64,000 nucleotides of DNA from Arcobacter nitrofigilis DSM 7299 (GTDB lineage Bacteria > Campylobacterota > Campylobacteria > Campylobacterales > Arcobacteraceae): contig NC_014166.1 in assembly GCF_000092245.1 (NCBI RefSeq), positions 1,984,001 to 2,048,000 on the forward strand, in the 5' to 3' direction. Under the pieces are notes generated by a model. The model did no database searches, was not told where the DNA came from, and saw nothing but the letters and a program-made list of their open reading frames with translations. Numbering within the stretch: position 1 is the stretch's first letter; each line of letters opens with the position of its first letter. Of this stretch, positions 19,310 through 28,158 are shown piece after piece. Made by a program: the position numbers and the translations under genes.

Positions 19310-20395
19310 TTATTTATCAACTTTTTGTGATAAAACCCATAATTCAACTTTTTCGTTCTCTCTTGAATCAGTACGTTGTGTTTTTTTCGATGAAGCTCTT
19401 ACCTCTCTTCGTAAATGCAACTCTTTTCTAAATCGATTATTATTTCGTAACTCTTCTATTATAGGATGAGAACTTTCTGTATCAACTACTTGAGCTAAAT
19501 TTGAAAATATCAAAACTATTTTTCCATCAGCCTTAAGATGCTTTTGTGCTTGTTCAAAAAATCTAGGAAATAATTCTTCTTCATAATATATAGCTTTATC
19601 AAGACCCTCTTCTAGTTTATGTTTTGCTAGTAACCAAGGAGGATTAAATACAATCAGATCAGCTATCACATCACAATTATCAAATAAATCACCATGATTA
19701 AGTGTAATTTTGTCTTCATAACCTAATCTTTTACTCTCTTGTTCTACTCCAATAATTGCATTTTTATTTGTATCTGTTGCAAAAATATTTTCAAAGCCAT
19801 TTTGAATTAATTGAAAGGATAAAACACCACTTCCTATTCCTATTTCGATTACTTTTTCTTTTGAAGCTTCATATTTTTTTAACCACTTATCAAATAATTT
19901 CAAATGATCAAATCTGGTTGGAAAGTATGTACCATAAAAGGGATGAAGATTTATATCTAAAGTTTTAACTTCAATTCCTTTCTCATACCATTGCCAAGAA
20001 CTATTCATTCCTTGAACTTCAGGGAAAGATATATAAAATTCTGAAATTTCGGGGTACAATAATTCTAACCACCCAATATGAGGAGCTTTTTTAACAAGAA
20101 GTTTATTGTCTTTTACTTTTAATAATACTCTATGTGAAGCTTCTCTAAAAGCGCTACGATAGTCTCTTTTTCCTTGAAAACTTTTATCTTTATATTTATG
20201 TAAAAGATTCTTTTTCAGTTCAGATAAAACTTCTAAACCGTTGCTGTAATACTCTTCAACAAGAATATACTTTCCTGCAACTAGTTCGGCAACTGTTGCC
20301 TTTGTATCCATCTTACGATAGAAACTTATAGCTTCAATTTCTGAAGTTATAATATTTGGTCTATCGGGGTTGATAAATGATAAATCTTTATTCAT
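19310..20395 (-). CDS. Class I SAM-dependent methyltransferase (HemK/PrmA-like)
   Basis: A 361-residue protein with a methyltransferase core at about 185-310. Motif I is VIEIGIGSGVLSF and motif IV is FNPPW, the NPP(Y/W) type used by enzymes that methylate an amide or ring nitrogen. The first 180 residues form an extra domain I do not recognise (aromatic, HxxWYEKG-like stretches). The target is unknown. The gene is monocistronic, and its promoter probably lies in the 150-bp gap before the SDR terminator. Confidence 0.75.
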   Translation of the reverse strand: MNKDLSFINPDRPNIITSEIEAISFYRKMDTKATVAELVAGKYILVEEYYSNGLEVLSELKKNLLHKYKDKSFQGKRDYRSAFREASHRVLLKVKDNKLLVKKAPHIGWLELLYPEISEFYISFPEVQGMNSSWQWYEKGIEVKTLDINLHPFYGTYFPTRFDHLKLFDKWLKKYEASKEKVIEIGIGSGVLSFQLIQNGFENIFATDTNKNAIIGVEQESKRLGYEDKITLNHGDLFDNCDVIADLIVFNPPWLLAKHKLEEGLDKAIYYEEELFPRFFEQAQKHLKADGKIVLIFSNLAQVVDTESSHPIIEELRNNNRFRKELHLRREVRASSKKTQRTDSRENEKVELWVLSQKVDK

Positions 20396-20480
20396 ATGAT
20401 TATGCCCTTTATATTGTGTTGCAGTTTATTATATAAAGGCTTTGTTATAGTTTGGTTTTTAAAGTAGTAATAATTTATAA

Positions 20481-20531
20481 AAAGAAGGAAATTTGAAAAT
20501 TATAGTTTATTTTTCAAAAGATTCCTTCTAT
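20481..20531 (-). terminator. Long hairpin terminator of the SDR gene
   Basis: AGAAGGAA (483-490) pairs with TTCCTTCT (522-529), and an inner TTTGAAAAT pairs with ATTTTTCAAA. It lies just after the minus-strand SDR stop codon. Confidence 0.65.
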
Positions 20532-20551
20532 TATCTAGTTTTAGTTATATT

Positions 20552-21250
20552 TTACCACTTAACAGGTTTAGCAAAACGATCTAAATATTGAAGCCCTATT
20601 TTTCCTTCTTGATTAACAATAGTATCAACAATATCACCGATTACTTCTTCAATAGAAAACTTCGCATCTTCTCCTCCCATATCTGTTTTAATCCATCCTG
20701 GAGCTAAAAGTAAAAGTGCATGTTCTTTACCCTTTCGTGCAGCAAAGCTTCTCATAATCATATTTAATCCTGCTTTACTTGCTCGATAAACGTCATTACC
20801 ACCATTTTCATTATCTGAAATACTTCCTTGTCCTGAGGACATAACACCAAAAACTCCACCTTTGTGAACCTTTTCTATAAGTTGTTCAACTACTCTCATA
20901 GGAGAAAGAGTATTTGTTACCATAACTTTGACAAATTCTTCAGTTGAAACTTCACCAATTGTTTCTTTCATGCCCTTTTCATTTACAGCACCTGCGTTAA
21001 CAAAAACAAGATCTAATTCTTCTTCTCTAAAATTAGATTTAATAGCTTCTATTTGAGCAGGTATTGTTATATCAAGATATTGTATTTGAAGTTTATCTTT
21101 CCATTTTTCAGCCAAATCATGAAGTTTTGTTCGTTTACCTTCTCGTACAGTTCCAATTACATTCCAGTTTCGTTTTAATAACTCTTCAACAATAGCAAAG
21201 CCAATTCCTCTTGAAGAACCAATTATAAGTGCAGTTTTACTTTTCATCAT
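20552..21250 (-). CDS. Short-chain dehydrogenase/reductase
   Basis: A 232-residue NAD(P)-dependent oxidoreductase of the classical SDR family. The cofactor motif GSSRGIG lies near residue 12, NAG at about 87, Ser in MSSGQGS and the catalytic Y-R-A-S-K in VYRASKAGLNM. The substrate is not evident. The gene stands alone on the minus strand, divergent from the lysine-rich HTH gene. Confidence 0.85.
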   Translation of the reverse strand: MMKSKTALIIGSSRGIGFAIVEELLKRNWNVIGTVREGKRTKLHDLAEKWKDKLQIQYLDITIPAQIEAIKSNFREEELDLVFVNAGAVNEKGMKETIGEVSTEEFVKVMVTNTLSPMRVVEQLIEKVHKGGVFGVMSSGQGSISDNENGGNDVYRASKAGLNMIMRSFAARKGKEHALLLLAPGWIKTDMGGEDAKFSIEEVIGDIVDTIVNQEGKIGLQYLDRFAKPVKW

Positions 21251-21410
21251 CTCTTTTCTCTTTTTATAAAATATCTTATCTTTCTATTTGTATATTGTAC
21301 ATCTAATACCCTAAAAAAATTTAATTAAATTCTAAATTTTATAGATAATATATATAAATTATATATTTTATGCTATTATTTTATTATAAAAATTATTTGG
21401 AGAAAATATA

Positions 21411-21914
21411 ATGTCAAATCTACTTAATCAAAATGATAAAGTTGTATGTGAAAATATTGTTAAAACTAGTGATTCTATTGATGCAAAAAGAGCAAAAGCT
21501 TTATTGTTAATTGATGAAGGAAATACACAAGCTAAAGCAGCTGAAAGTTCAACTCTTAGTATAGGACAAGTTAAGTATATCCTTGCAAAATATAAATCAA
21601 TAGGCTTAGCATCTTTTCCTGCTGAACTTACAGTATTAAAAGAAGAAACTCTGCTTGTTGAAACTAAAGAAGATACAGATATATCTAACTTAAAAGATAA
21701 AATTGAAGATGTAAAAGAAATAATTGCTGAAAAAAAACCTCAAGTTGAGAAAAAGTTAAAAACAGATAAAAAAATTAAGAAAGAAAAAACAGATAAAAAA
21801 CAGATAAAAGAAAACTCTAAAAAAGTTAAAAAAGCTCCAATGAAAAAAGATAAAAAAGATAAAAAAATTAAGAAAATTTCAAAAAAGAAAGATAAAAAAA
21901 ACAAGAAAAAATAA
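21411..21914 (+). CDS. HTH-domain protein with long lysine-rich tail
   Basis: A 167-residue protein of two parts. Residues about 15-70 look like a homeodomain-like HTH (KRAKALLLIDEGNTQAKAAE and IGQVKYILAKYKSIGLASFP), the kind seen at the start of IS630-type transposases and small regulators. After an acidic linker, residues about 105-167 are dominated by lysine (KK, KKDKK and KKIKK runs), resembling eukaryotic linker-histone tails. It is probably a DNA-binding, possibly nucleoid-associated, protein. AT-rich promoter sequence and a GGAG RBS precede it. No partner gene is evident. Confidence 0.7.
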   Translation: MSNLLNQNDKVVCENIVKTSDSIDAKRAKALLLIDEGNTQAKAAESSTLSIGQVKYILAKYKSIGLASFPAELTVLKEETLLVETKEDTDISNLKDKIEDVKEIIAEKKPQVEKKLKTDKKIKKEKTDKKQIKENSKKVKKAPMKKDKKDKKIKKISKKKDKKNKKK

Positions 21915-21917
21915 TCT

Positions 21918-21953
21918 AAAAAAGGGGGAGAGAATAAGTTTACTCCCTTTTTA
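21918..21953 (+). terminator. Rho-independent terminator
   Basis: AAAAAGGGGGAG pairs with CTCCCTTTTT around an AGAATAAGTTTA loop right after the lysine-rich HTH gene, and a T-run closes the stem. Confidence 0.75.
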
Positions 21954-21980
21954 TCTCAATTAACTTATAAAAAAAGCAGC

Positions 21981-22130
21981 TTAGTTGTTTTCATCAGTAG
22001 GTGTAGAGTTATCTTCTAGAGTCCCATCAGTATTGTTTTGTGCCTCTTTTTTCTTACGTTTTTCTTCTTTCTTTTTTTGCTTTTCTAATTCTCTAGCTCG
22101 TTTTTCATAATTGTAATTTATTTTAGCCAT
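21981..22130 (-). CDS. Small lysine/glutamate-rich protein, 49 aa
   Basis: A 49-codon gene opening MAKINYNYEKRARELEKQKK, with a charged helical middle and an acidic, Thr/Asn-rich end. AAGGAT lies just upstream of the ATG. Short proteins with the start MAK(F/I)NYNYEKR and a K/E-rich helix are, as far as I recall, conserved in many Proteobacteria, with no known function. It is probably cytoplasmic and helical. Confidence 0.7.
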   Translation of the reverse strand: MAKINYNYEKRARELEKQKKKEEKRKKKEAQNNTDGTLEDNSTPTDENN

Positions 22131-22346
22131 TTAACATCCTTCATTTATTGATTGTAGACCTATCTTATCATATTATTTTATCTATAGCATTAAATATGCT
22201 TAAGCACTATTTTTTCTATAGATTTATTCCTCTTATTTTTAATTCTAAAATAGCAAAAGATAGCTAGACATATACCTAAATAACTAACTTAGTTATAAAT
22301 TTTTTGTTTTTTATTTTTTATGTTAGAATTATAACAAAGGGATAAA

Positions 22347-22949
22347 ATGAGAGTATTTGATATAGAAGAAAAAATGATTTGTGAATGTTCAAAAGCACTT
22401 TTATTAGCTTTAAGACAAAAAGATGAACATACACAAATGCACTCACAAAGAGTTGTTGATATTTCTGAAGAATTAGGTCTTAGTATAGGATTTGATAAAA
22501 CTCAAATAAAAATTTTACGCATTAGTGCTGCATTTCATGATATAGGTAAAATTGGTATTCCAGATAAAATATTATTAAAAACTACTCCTTTTGATGATGA
22601 AGAGTGGAAAACTATGCAAAGTCATACCTTAAAAAGTGAAGAGATAATAAAAAGTATGCATTTAGAAGACAATGGAATAGTAGCCAATGCAGTTAGACAT
22701 CACCATGAATACTATGATGGGAAAGGCTATCCAGATAAGCTCAAAGGAGAAGAGATATCTATATATTCACGTATACTTTCACTTGCAGATAGTTATGATG
22801 CAATGGCATCACCTAGACCTTACCATGATAAACGAAGTCATGATGAAATCATGTCGATTCTAGAATCAGAAAATGGAATAAAACATGATCCTAAATTATT
22901 TAAAAAATTTAAAGTACTTATTGAAAAAAGTAAATTTAAAGTAGATTAA
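22347..22949 (+). CDS. Stand-alone HD-GYP domain protein (putative c-di-GMP phosphodiesterase)
   Basis: A 200-residue protein consisting of an HD-GYP domain only. The HD pair is in HDIGKIGIPD, followed by metal-ligand His (MQSHTLKSEEI) and HHEYYDGKGYPDKLKGEEI, which holds the GYP signature. The family hydrolyses cyclic di-GMP to GMP. There is no receiver or sensor domain, so regulation must come from a partner or expression level. Its stop overlaps the stop of the convergent HAD gene by 4 bp. Confidence 0.88.
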   Translation: MRVFDIEEKMICECSKALLLALRQKDEHTQMHSQRVVDISEELGLSIGFDKTQIKILRISAAFHDIGKIGIPDKILLKTTPFDDEEWKTMQSHTLKSEEIIKSMHLEDNGIVANAVRHHHEYYDGKGYPDKLKGEEISIYSRILSLADSYDAMASPRPYHDKRSHDEIMSILESENGIKHDPKLFKKFKVLIEKSKFKVD

Positions 22950-23413
22950 TTTCTTAGCGTAGCAATTAATCTATTTGAATCATTTAAAAAAGAAAATACA
23001 TCAAAAATCGATTTTACTAAAATATCAGAATTCAACAAGGTATCAGTGCTCAAACCTTCATCTTGTAAAATAGCAATACCCAAAATAGATTCTTTTAACA
23101 TCAACTTATCATTTCGTCCATTTCCCACACTTAAAGTAGTAGAAGAACCTAAACTTTTAATAAAATCTAATTTACTAATATCTTGTGAAGACTTTGCTAT
23201 TTTAATAACTTCACAATTTGTACCATTTAGTTCTTTTTCCACACTACCATAAGTATCAGCAGTGATTACATAAAAATTAAAAGAGTCCGAAAGCTCATTT
23301 ATATTTTTTTTAATACCATCAAGAAGTTTACCATCAATTGCAATTGTACCATTATAATCAAATACAATATTTTGAATCTCTACTTCTTCTCTTCCTGGAA
23401 TATTTACTTTCAT
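22946..23413 (-). CDS. HAD-family phosphatase-like protein (soluble P-type ATPase-like)
   Basis: A 155-residue haloacid-dehalogenase fold without a cap. Motif I is FDYNGTIAIDG: the nucleophile Asp is present, but the usual second Asp (D-x-D) is Asn, as in the soluble group related to P-type ATPases. The later GNGRNDKLML carries the metal-binding Asp. The substrate is unknown. Its ATG overlaps the stop of the upstream EamA gene by 4 bp, making it the last gene of the pnuC operon. Confidence 0.75.
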   Translation of the reverse strand: MKVNIPGREEVEIQNIVFDYNGTIAIDGKLLDGIKKNINELSDSFNFYVITADTYGSVEKELNGTNCEVIKIAKSSQDISKLDFIKSLGSSTTLSVGNGRNDKLMLKESILGIAILQDEGLSTDTLLNSDILVKSIFDVFSFLNDSNRLIATLRN

Positions 23414-24297
23414 TTTTTATCCTTTTTACTAACTAAAATACCACCAATTATAATAAGAATAATACCTAAAAAAGTATACATATCTGGTAGTAAATCTCCT
23501 AACAAATACCCAAAACCAAGAGCAAAAGGGATATTAGTATAACTTACAACTCCAATAATGCTTGCTCTACTAAGACTATAAGCACGGGTGAGAAACCATT
23601 GTGAAGCAGTAGAAATAATTGCCATCAAAATTAAAAGAGCCCAAATATATAGTTCTAAATGCACTTTAAAGTGAACATAAGGAGTGAATAAAAAAAGCCC
23701 AATTGGGATAATAATACCAACTCCCATAAATGAAAGCATAATAACTCTTGCATCATAAATATCTTTTATTTTTTTAATAGTTGCATATGCAGCTGCTGCA
23801 AAAAAGCCACCTAAGACTCCTAAAATATGCTCATATGATATCTCCATACCAAAAGGCTTCATAATAAATATAATTCCAATAAATCCGATAATAAGAGCAA
23901 AAAAAGTATTAAGATTTATTTTTTCTTTCATCAAATAATAAGCCAGTATTGTCACAAAAAAAGGTGAGGTTTTATTTAAAACAACAGCTTCTCCCAAAGG
24001 GATAGTAGCAATTGTATAAAAAAACAATAACATTGCTAAGCTTCCAAATAATCCCCTTAAAAAAAGTAAATGTAATTTTGACATATCAACTGACACATGA
24101 AATTTTTTTATACTAAATAATATAATTATAACTCCTATTAAATTTCTGTAAAATACTATCTCAATAGGATCCATACTTTCTGATAACAACTTTGCCAAGG
24201 CTCCATTAACAGCTCCTAAAAGTGCACTTAAAAGCATAAATAAAACACCCTTGTCTATTAATTTTAGTTTTGATAAAGTTGTTTGTCTATTTGGCAT
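23410..24297 (-). CDS. EamA/DMT-family transporter
   Basis: A 295-residue inner-membrane protein with ten hydrophobic helices in two EamA repeats. PIEIVFYRNLIGVIIIL and the matching second-repeat GVVSYTNIPFALGFGYLLG fit the RhaT/YdcZ-like branch. The substrate is unknown. It overlaps the kinase gene upstream by 11 bp and the HAD gene downstream by 4 bp, so it is translated within one operon with pnuC. Confidence 0.85.
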   Translation of the reverse strand: MPNRQTTLSKLKLIDKGVLFMLLSALLGAVNGALAKLLSESMDPIEIVFYRNLIGVIIILFSIKKFHVSVDMSKLHLLFLRGLFGSLAMLLFFYTIATIPLGEAVVLNKTSPFFVTILAYYLMKEKINLNTFFALIIGFIGIIFIMKPFGMEISYEHILGVLGGFFAAAAYATIKKIKDIYDARVIMLSFMGVGIIIPIGLFLFTPYVHFKVHLELYIWALLILMAIISTASQWFLTRAYSLSRASIIGVVSYTNIPFALGFGYLLGDLLPDMYTFLGIILIIIGGILVSKKDKK

Positions 24298-25051
24298 TTT
24301 CTAAATCCATAAACCACAACTTACAGATGTTTTTGTATATCTTAATATAAGAATGAAGTTTTTGTATGTCCATTTTATTTGTTCTTTTTTGATAACTTTT
24401 CAATAGAATTTTTTCCTCTTTTTTATTTAATGTAAATTCAAAACATAAAGTTGCCAAATCAAAAAAACTATCATTGACCCCTGCATATTCCCAATCAATA
24501 AATTTGATACAATTTTTATGAAAAAGTATATTTCTAGGATTTAGATCATGATGAGTAGTTACCAATGTTTTTTTATACTTTTTCAATATTTTTAATTCTT
24601 GTTTACAAATACTTATGCTTTTTCGTGCTTCTTTAGTGTTAAGATTTTTTTTGTAATAATTCAATGGTTTTTTAAAATCATATGGATTTACATTACTTTT
24701 TATACTATGTAATTTTTTAACCATTTTCGCTAAATGTTTTATCTCTTGAGCATTGAGACTTTCTTTATGTTTACCTTTTAGAAATTCACACACCATAAAG
24801 TTTTTATCTTTATCCAAAAACAATGGTTTTCCTGCAATATCTTTTTTGTATGCCTTTTTTTGAACTGTAAATTCAAACTTCCTATTAATATTGACAGTTT
24901 CATCACTTATAAACTTTCTTATAAGATAGATTTTTTTAGATGTTTTTAGCTTATAGTTTATATTACAATAACCCTGATTTTTAAGTAGTTTAAGACTTAA
25001 GAGTATCTCATTTTTAAATATTTTATACTGCTTTAGCTTCTGTATAGTCAT
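24287..25051 (-). CDS. APH/choline-kinase-family small-molecule kinase
   Basis: A 254-residue kinase of the aminoglycoside phosphotransferase/choline kinase fold. The Brenner-type catalytic loop is THHDLNPRNILF (Asp and Asn present) and the metal-binding loop is KFIDWEYAGVNDSFFDLA. The bacterial relatives closest in style are thiamine or choline kinases. Overlap with pnuC upstream suggests it phosphorylates what the transporter brings in, trapping it in the cell. Thiamine or a nicotinamide nucleoside are the main candidates, which is inference. Confidence 0.75.
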   Translation of the reverse strand: MTIQKLKQYKIFKNEILLSLKLLKNQGYCNINYKLKTSKKIYLIRKFISDETVNINRKFEFTVQKKAYKKDIAGKPLFLDKDKNFMVCEFLKGKHKESLNAQEIKHLAKMVKKLHSIKSNVNPYDFKKPLNYYKKNLNTKEARKSISICKQELKILKKYKKTLVTTHHDLNPRNILFHKNCIKFIDWEYAGVNDSFFDLATLCFEFTLNKKEEKILLKSYQKRTNKMDIQKLHSYIKIYKNICKLWFMDLENAK

Positions 25052-25643
25052 ACTCTTCTTTCCATTTTTTATAAGCTATAAAAGCTAATATAGTATAAAT
25101 CACAAATAATATTGCTGTTAGATTAAGACCTTTTTGAATATATATATAAATAGAAATAGCATCAATAACAATCCAATAAAGCCAATTCTCTAATACTTTT
25201 TTAGCAAGCATATAGGTTGCAAAAAGTGCAAATACAGTAGTAAAAGAATCCGTATAAGCAAAACTTGCAGTAGTATAATTTGCCATAATATAACCAACAC
25301 CTAGTGAAATTAAAATAAGAAGGCAAATAATTTTAATATTATTATTTAATCCATAAGTTGTAACTTCCAATTCCTTTTCTTCAACTTTTCCACCATACTT
25401 CCAAGAGTACCAACCATAAATAGCCATGATAAGATAATATGCATTTAAAAAAGAGTCCATAAGTAAAGAAACATTAAAAAATAAAATAGTATAAATCAAT
25501 GTAGATATAAATGCAGCAGGCCAACACCAAAGACTTTGTCTAATAGCAAGGAGAATGTAAGCGATTGCTAAAAGCATCGCTATAGCTTCATAAGTTGTAA
25601 GTACATTAAGGGATTCAATAGTATTTTGTAAAAAATCTGAAAT
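25023..25643 (-). CDS. pnuC: PnuC-family vitamin transporter
   Basis: An inner-membrane carrier with about seven hydrophobic helices. RQSLWCWPAAFISTLIY and YGWYSWKYGG (the W-x-x-W family signature region) identify PnuC-like facilitators of nicotinamide riboside, thiamine or riboflavin. The first ATG (25577) would start inside helix 1, cutting off the usual N-terminus. Reading upstream, there is no ATG, GTG or TTG, but an ATT at 25643-25641 lies six bases after AAGGA and gives (M)SDFLQNTIESLNVLTTYEAIA. I take this as the likely start, giving about 206 residues; the alternative is 184 residues. It is the first gene of a four-gene operon. Confidence 0.75.
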   Translation of the reverse strand: MSDFLQNTIESLNVLTTYEAIAMLLAIAYILLAIRQSLWCWPAAFISTLIYTILFFNVSLLMDSFLNAYYLIMAIYGWYSWKYGGKVEEKELEVTTYGLNNNIKIICLLILISLGVGYIMANYTTASFAYTDSFTTVFALFATYMLAKKVLENWLYWIVIDAISIYIYIQKGLNLTAILFVIYTILAFIAYKKWKEEYDYTEAKAV

Positions 25644-25829
25644 AAAGTATCCTTTTAAAAATAAAATAGTATTTATTCGCGAATTATAGCTTTATCTGTT
25701 TTAAATTTTATAAATTTTATGTATTACTATGTTGTTGTAAATTTCATGAAAAGTATAAAAAAGCACTTAATAAATAATATTAATATTATTTGTTATAATC
25801 ATGTTATACTTTTATAGGTGAAATACAAC

Positions 25830-26654
25830 ATGAAACTAATAATATTAATACTATCAATTTTTCTTTTTTCAAATTTTTGTGTTGCTCAAGAAAACTCAAT
25901 CAAAATTGGTATTGCACCTCACTCATCCACTAGAATAATTTTACAATCACATCAGGATTTAAGAATTTTTTTACAAAACTATTTTAAAAGACCAGTACAA
26001 ATTTTAACAGCAAAAAATTTCAGTGAATTTACTAAGCGTTCAAATATGGGAATTTATTATGATTTGATTTTAACTTCACCAAATCTAGCAATTCTTGCCC
26101 AAAGATTAGGTGGATATACACCAATAATGACTTATACAAAAGGCCTATCAACTATTATTCTAGCCACAAATAAAGATATTTTAAAAAGTAAAAAACTACC
26201 TCTTAAAGTTATAGGATTGGATCCTGTCTCTTTTCCAACATTAGATGCCCAAGAGTGGTTAGATAAAAAAGGCTTTATAGATGGTGATAAAGTAAAATAT
26301 TCATACACTAGTGCATCAGATAGTTCAATATCTATACTTCTAAACAATAACGCAGACATGATAATATTGTCTCTACCTAATTACAACAAACTTATCACCA
26401 AAAAGAATAAAGATTTAGTACATGTAATATATCAAAGTAAACCAAAACTAAGTAGAATCTATCTAGCAAAAGATGCAGATGGTATTACTTTACAAGAGTG
26501 GGAAAAAGCACTAGATGCTTTTTCTAAATCACCTGAAGGCAAAAGACATTTAGAAATTACTAAGCTTGAAGGATTTAAGAAAATAAAACCAGAAGATTTA
26601 GATAACTTAGATTCAATAGTAGCTAAAACTATAGAAAGGTTATACAATAAATGA
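25830..26654 (+). CDS. PhnD-like periplasmic substrate-binding protein (sensor partner)
   Basis: About 274 residues with a signal peptide (hydrophobic IILILSIFLFSNFCVA, cleavage near AQE). The mature part opens IKIGIAPHSSTRIILQSHQDLR and holds the DLILTSPNLAILAQRLGGYTP block of the phosphate/phosphonate-binding PhnD fold. The ATG at 25830 is preferred over a GTG at 25818 because it gives a clean signal peptide. It overlaps the next kinase gene by 4 bp (ATGA), with no ABC transporter genes nearby, so it most likely feeds a ligand signal to the kinase, as in TtrS-type sensors. Confidence 0.8.
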   Translation: MKLIILILSIFLFSNFCVAQENSIKIGIAPHSSTRIILQSHQDLRIFLQNYFKRPVQILTAKNFSEFTKRSNMGIYYDLILTSPNLAILAQRLGGYTPIMTYTKGLSTIILATNKDILKSKKLPLKVIGLDPVSFPTLDAQEWLDKKGFIDGDKVKYSYTSASDSSISILLNNNADMIILSLPNYNKLITKKNKDLVHVIYQSKPKLSRIYLAKDADGITLQEWEKALDAFSKSPEGKRHLEITKLEGFKKIKPEDLDNLDSIVAKTIERLYNK

Positions 26655-28147
26655 GAGTATCTTTAGCCTGGAAATGGGTAATTGCAAGTTTGATAATTGA
26701 AAGTTTAATGCTTACATTAATGGTATTAAAAAATGTAAATCAATTAGAAACAAACTTATCAACTCAAACAAATATAAGACTAGATGAACAAAAAATATTA
26801 TTAAAAAGTGCCCTAATTGCACCTATCGTTCAGATGGATTATGCCACAATCAATGCAATATTAAATGAGACAAAAAAAATTCCAACAGTAGATTATTTAG
26901 CAGTTTTAGATAATCAAAATAATTGTATAAGCAGTGTTGGTTGGGATAGTTGTAAAAATTTACCAAAAAAAGAAGATAATCCCTTTAGTAAAAAATCATT
27001 GAAGGATGAAAGATTTGATACAAATATTCCTATATCTTTATTTTCAGAACCATTAGGTAAAGTCTATTTAGGTCTCTCTACAAAATTTTATATCCAAGCA
27101 AAAAAAGAGATGATTACTCGAAGTATTATTATTGCATTAATGGAATTAATATTATCAGCAATTTTACTTATAGCAATTAGTAAATGGATTACAAAAAACC
27201 TAGTTAAATTAACCCATAGTGCAAATGCTATTGCCCATGGAGACTATTCACAAAGAATAAATCTAGGCGATAGTATAGAGACACTTGAGCTTCAAGAATC
27301 TTTTAACCTTATGGCTAAAAATATAGAAAAAAGTATATTAGACTTGAAGCATTTGAATAAAAAAGAAAAAAAATTATTTCAAGAATTAAAATCTCAAGTA
27401 GAAAAAAATCATGAGCAGGATATTCTTCTTAAACATCAGTCAAGAATGGCAATTATCGGCGAAATGCTTAATAATATTGCACATCAATGGAGACAACCTT
27501 TAAATGCGATTACTGTTCAAATGAGTGGCTTAAAGTTAAGAAAAGAGTTGAATCTTATAGAAGAAAATGAAATAGAAAATACCTCAGATAGTGTAATGAA
27601 ATATGCAAGTTACTTAAGCAATACAATTGATGATTTTAGAGATTATATAAAAGATTATAGTAGTAAAAAAAAGTATTTCAATATTGAGACTTCTTTAAAT
27701 AAAGCTATTGATATAGTATCTGCTTCCTTAAAAAACAATTATATTAACCTTCAGATTGTGCACTCTAAAGATGAGTTATTGGTAAATGGGGTCATAAATG
27801 AATTAACTCAAGTATTTATAAATATTCTAAATAATTCAAAAGATATATTAAATGAAAATGATGTAAAAGAAAAGGTAATAGTGATAAATTTTTCCAAAGA
27901 AGATAATAAAATAACTATCACAATCCAAGATAATGCAGGTGGAGTTCAAGACAATATCATCGATAAAATATTTGACCCATATTTTACTACAAAATACAAA
28001 AGTCAGGGTACAGGAATTGGATTATATATGAGTGCAAAAATTATTCATGAACATTTCTCAGGTGAAATACTTGTTAAAAATGAAAATATAGATTTTAATG
28101 ATAAAACTTATATAGGTGCAAAATTCTTTATAATTTTACCAATATAA
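26651..28147 (+). CDS. Membrane sensor histidine kinase (partner of PhnD-like protein)
   Basis: A 498-residue kinase: TM1 at about 8-28, a periplasmic domain to about 155, TM2 at about 157-180, HAMP (KLTHSANAIAHGDYSQRI), a coiled coil, HisKA with IGEMLNNIAHQWRQPLNAI, and HATPase_c with N-box ILNNSKDIL, DNAGGVQD and GTGIGLYMSAKII. It is translationally coupled to the PhnD-like gene. No response regulator is adjacent, so its partner is elsewhere. Its last 33 bp recur at 30095-30127. Confidence 0.88.
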   Translation: MRVSLAWKWVIASLIIESLMLTLMVLKNVNQLETNLSTQTNIRLDEQKILLKSALIAPIVQMDYATINAILNETKKIPTVDYLAVLDNQNNCISSVGWDSCKNLPKKEDNPFSKKSLKDERFDTNIPISLFSEPLGKVYLGLSTKFYIQAKKEMITRSIIIALMELILSAILLIAISKWITKNLVKLTHSANAIAHGDYSQRINLGDSIETLELQESFNLMAKNIEKSILDLKHLNKKEKKLFQELKSQVEKNHEQDILLKHQSRMAIIGEMLNNIAHQWRQPLNAITVQMSGLKLRKELNLIEENEIENTSDSVMKYASYLSNTIDDFRDYIKDYSSKKKYFNIETSLNKAIDIVSASLKNNYINLQIVHSKDELLVNGVINELTQVFINILNNSKDILNENDVKEKVIVINFSKEDNKITITIQDNAGGVQDNIIDKIFDPYFTTKYKSQGTGIGLYMSAKIIHEHFSGEILVKNENIDFNDKTYIGAKFFIILPI

Positions 28148-28148
28148 T
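28116..28148 (+). repeat. 33-bp direct repeat, copy A (3' end of kinase gene)
   Basis: The sequence GTGCAAAATTCTTT-A-TAATTTTACCAATATAAT covers the last codons (AKFFIILPI and stop) of the kinase gene. A copy with one mismatch lies at 30095-30127 in the same orientation. The two copies bracket the mocR-type gene and the degenerate rhodanese gene. Confidence 0.85.
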
Positions 28149-28158
28149 ATATTTTATT

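Noticed and set aside
25644-25817. TPP or other riboswitch upstream of pnuC
   Set aside because: No CTGAGA-type or other known aptamer core was found in the short AT-rich leader.
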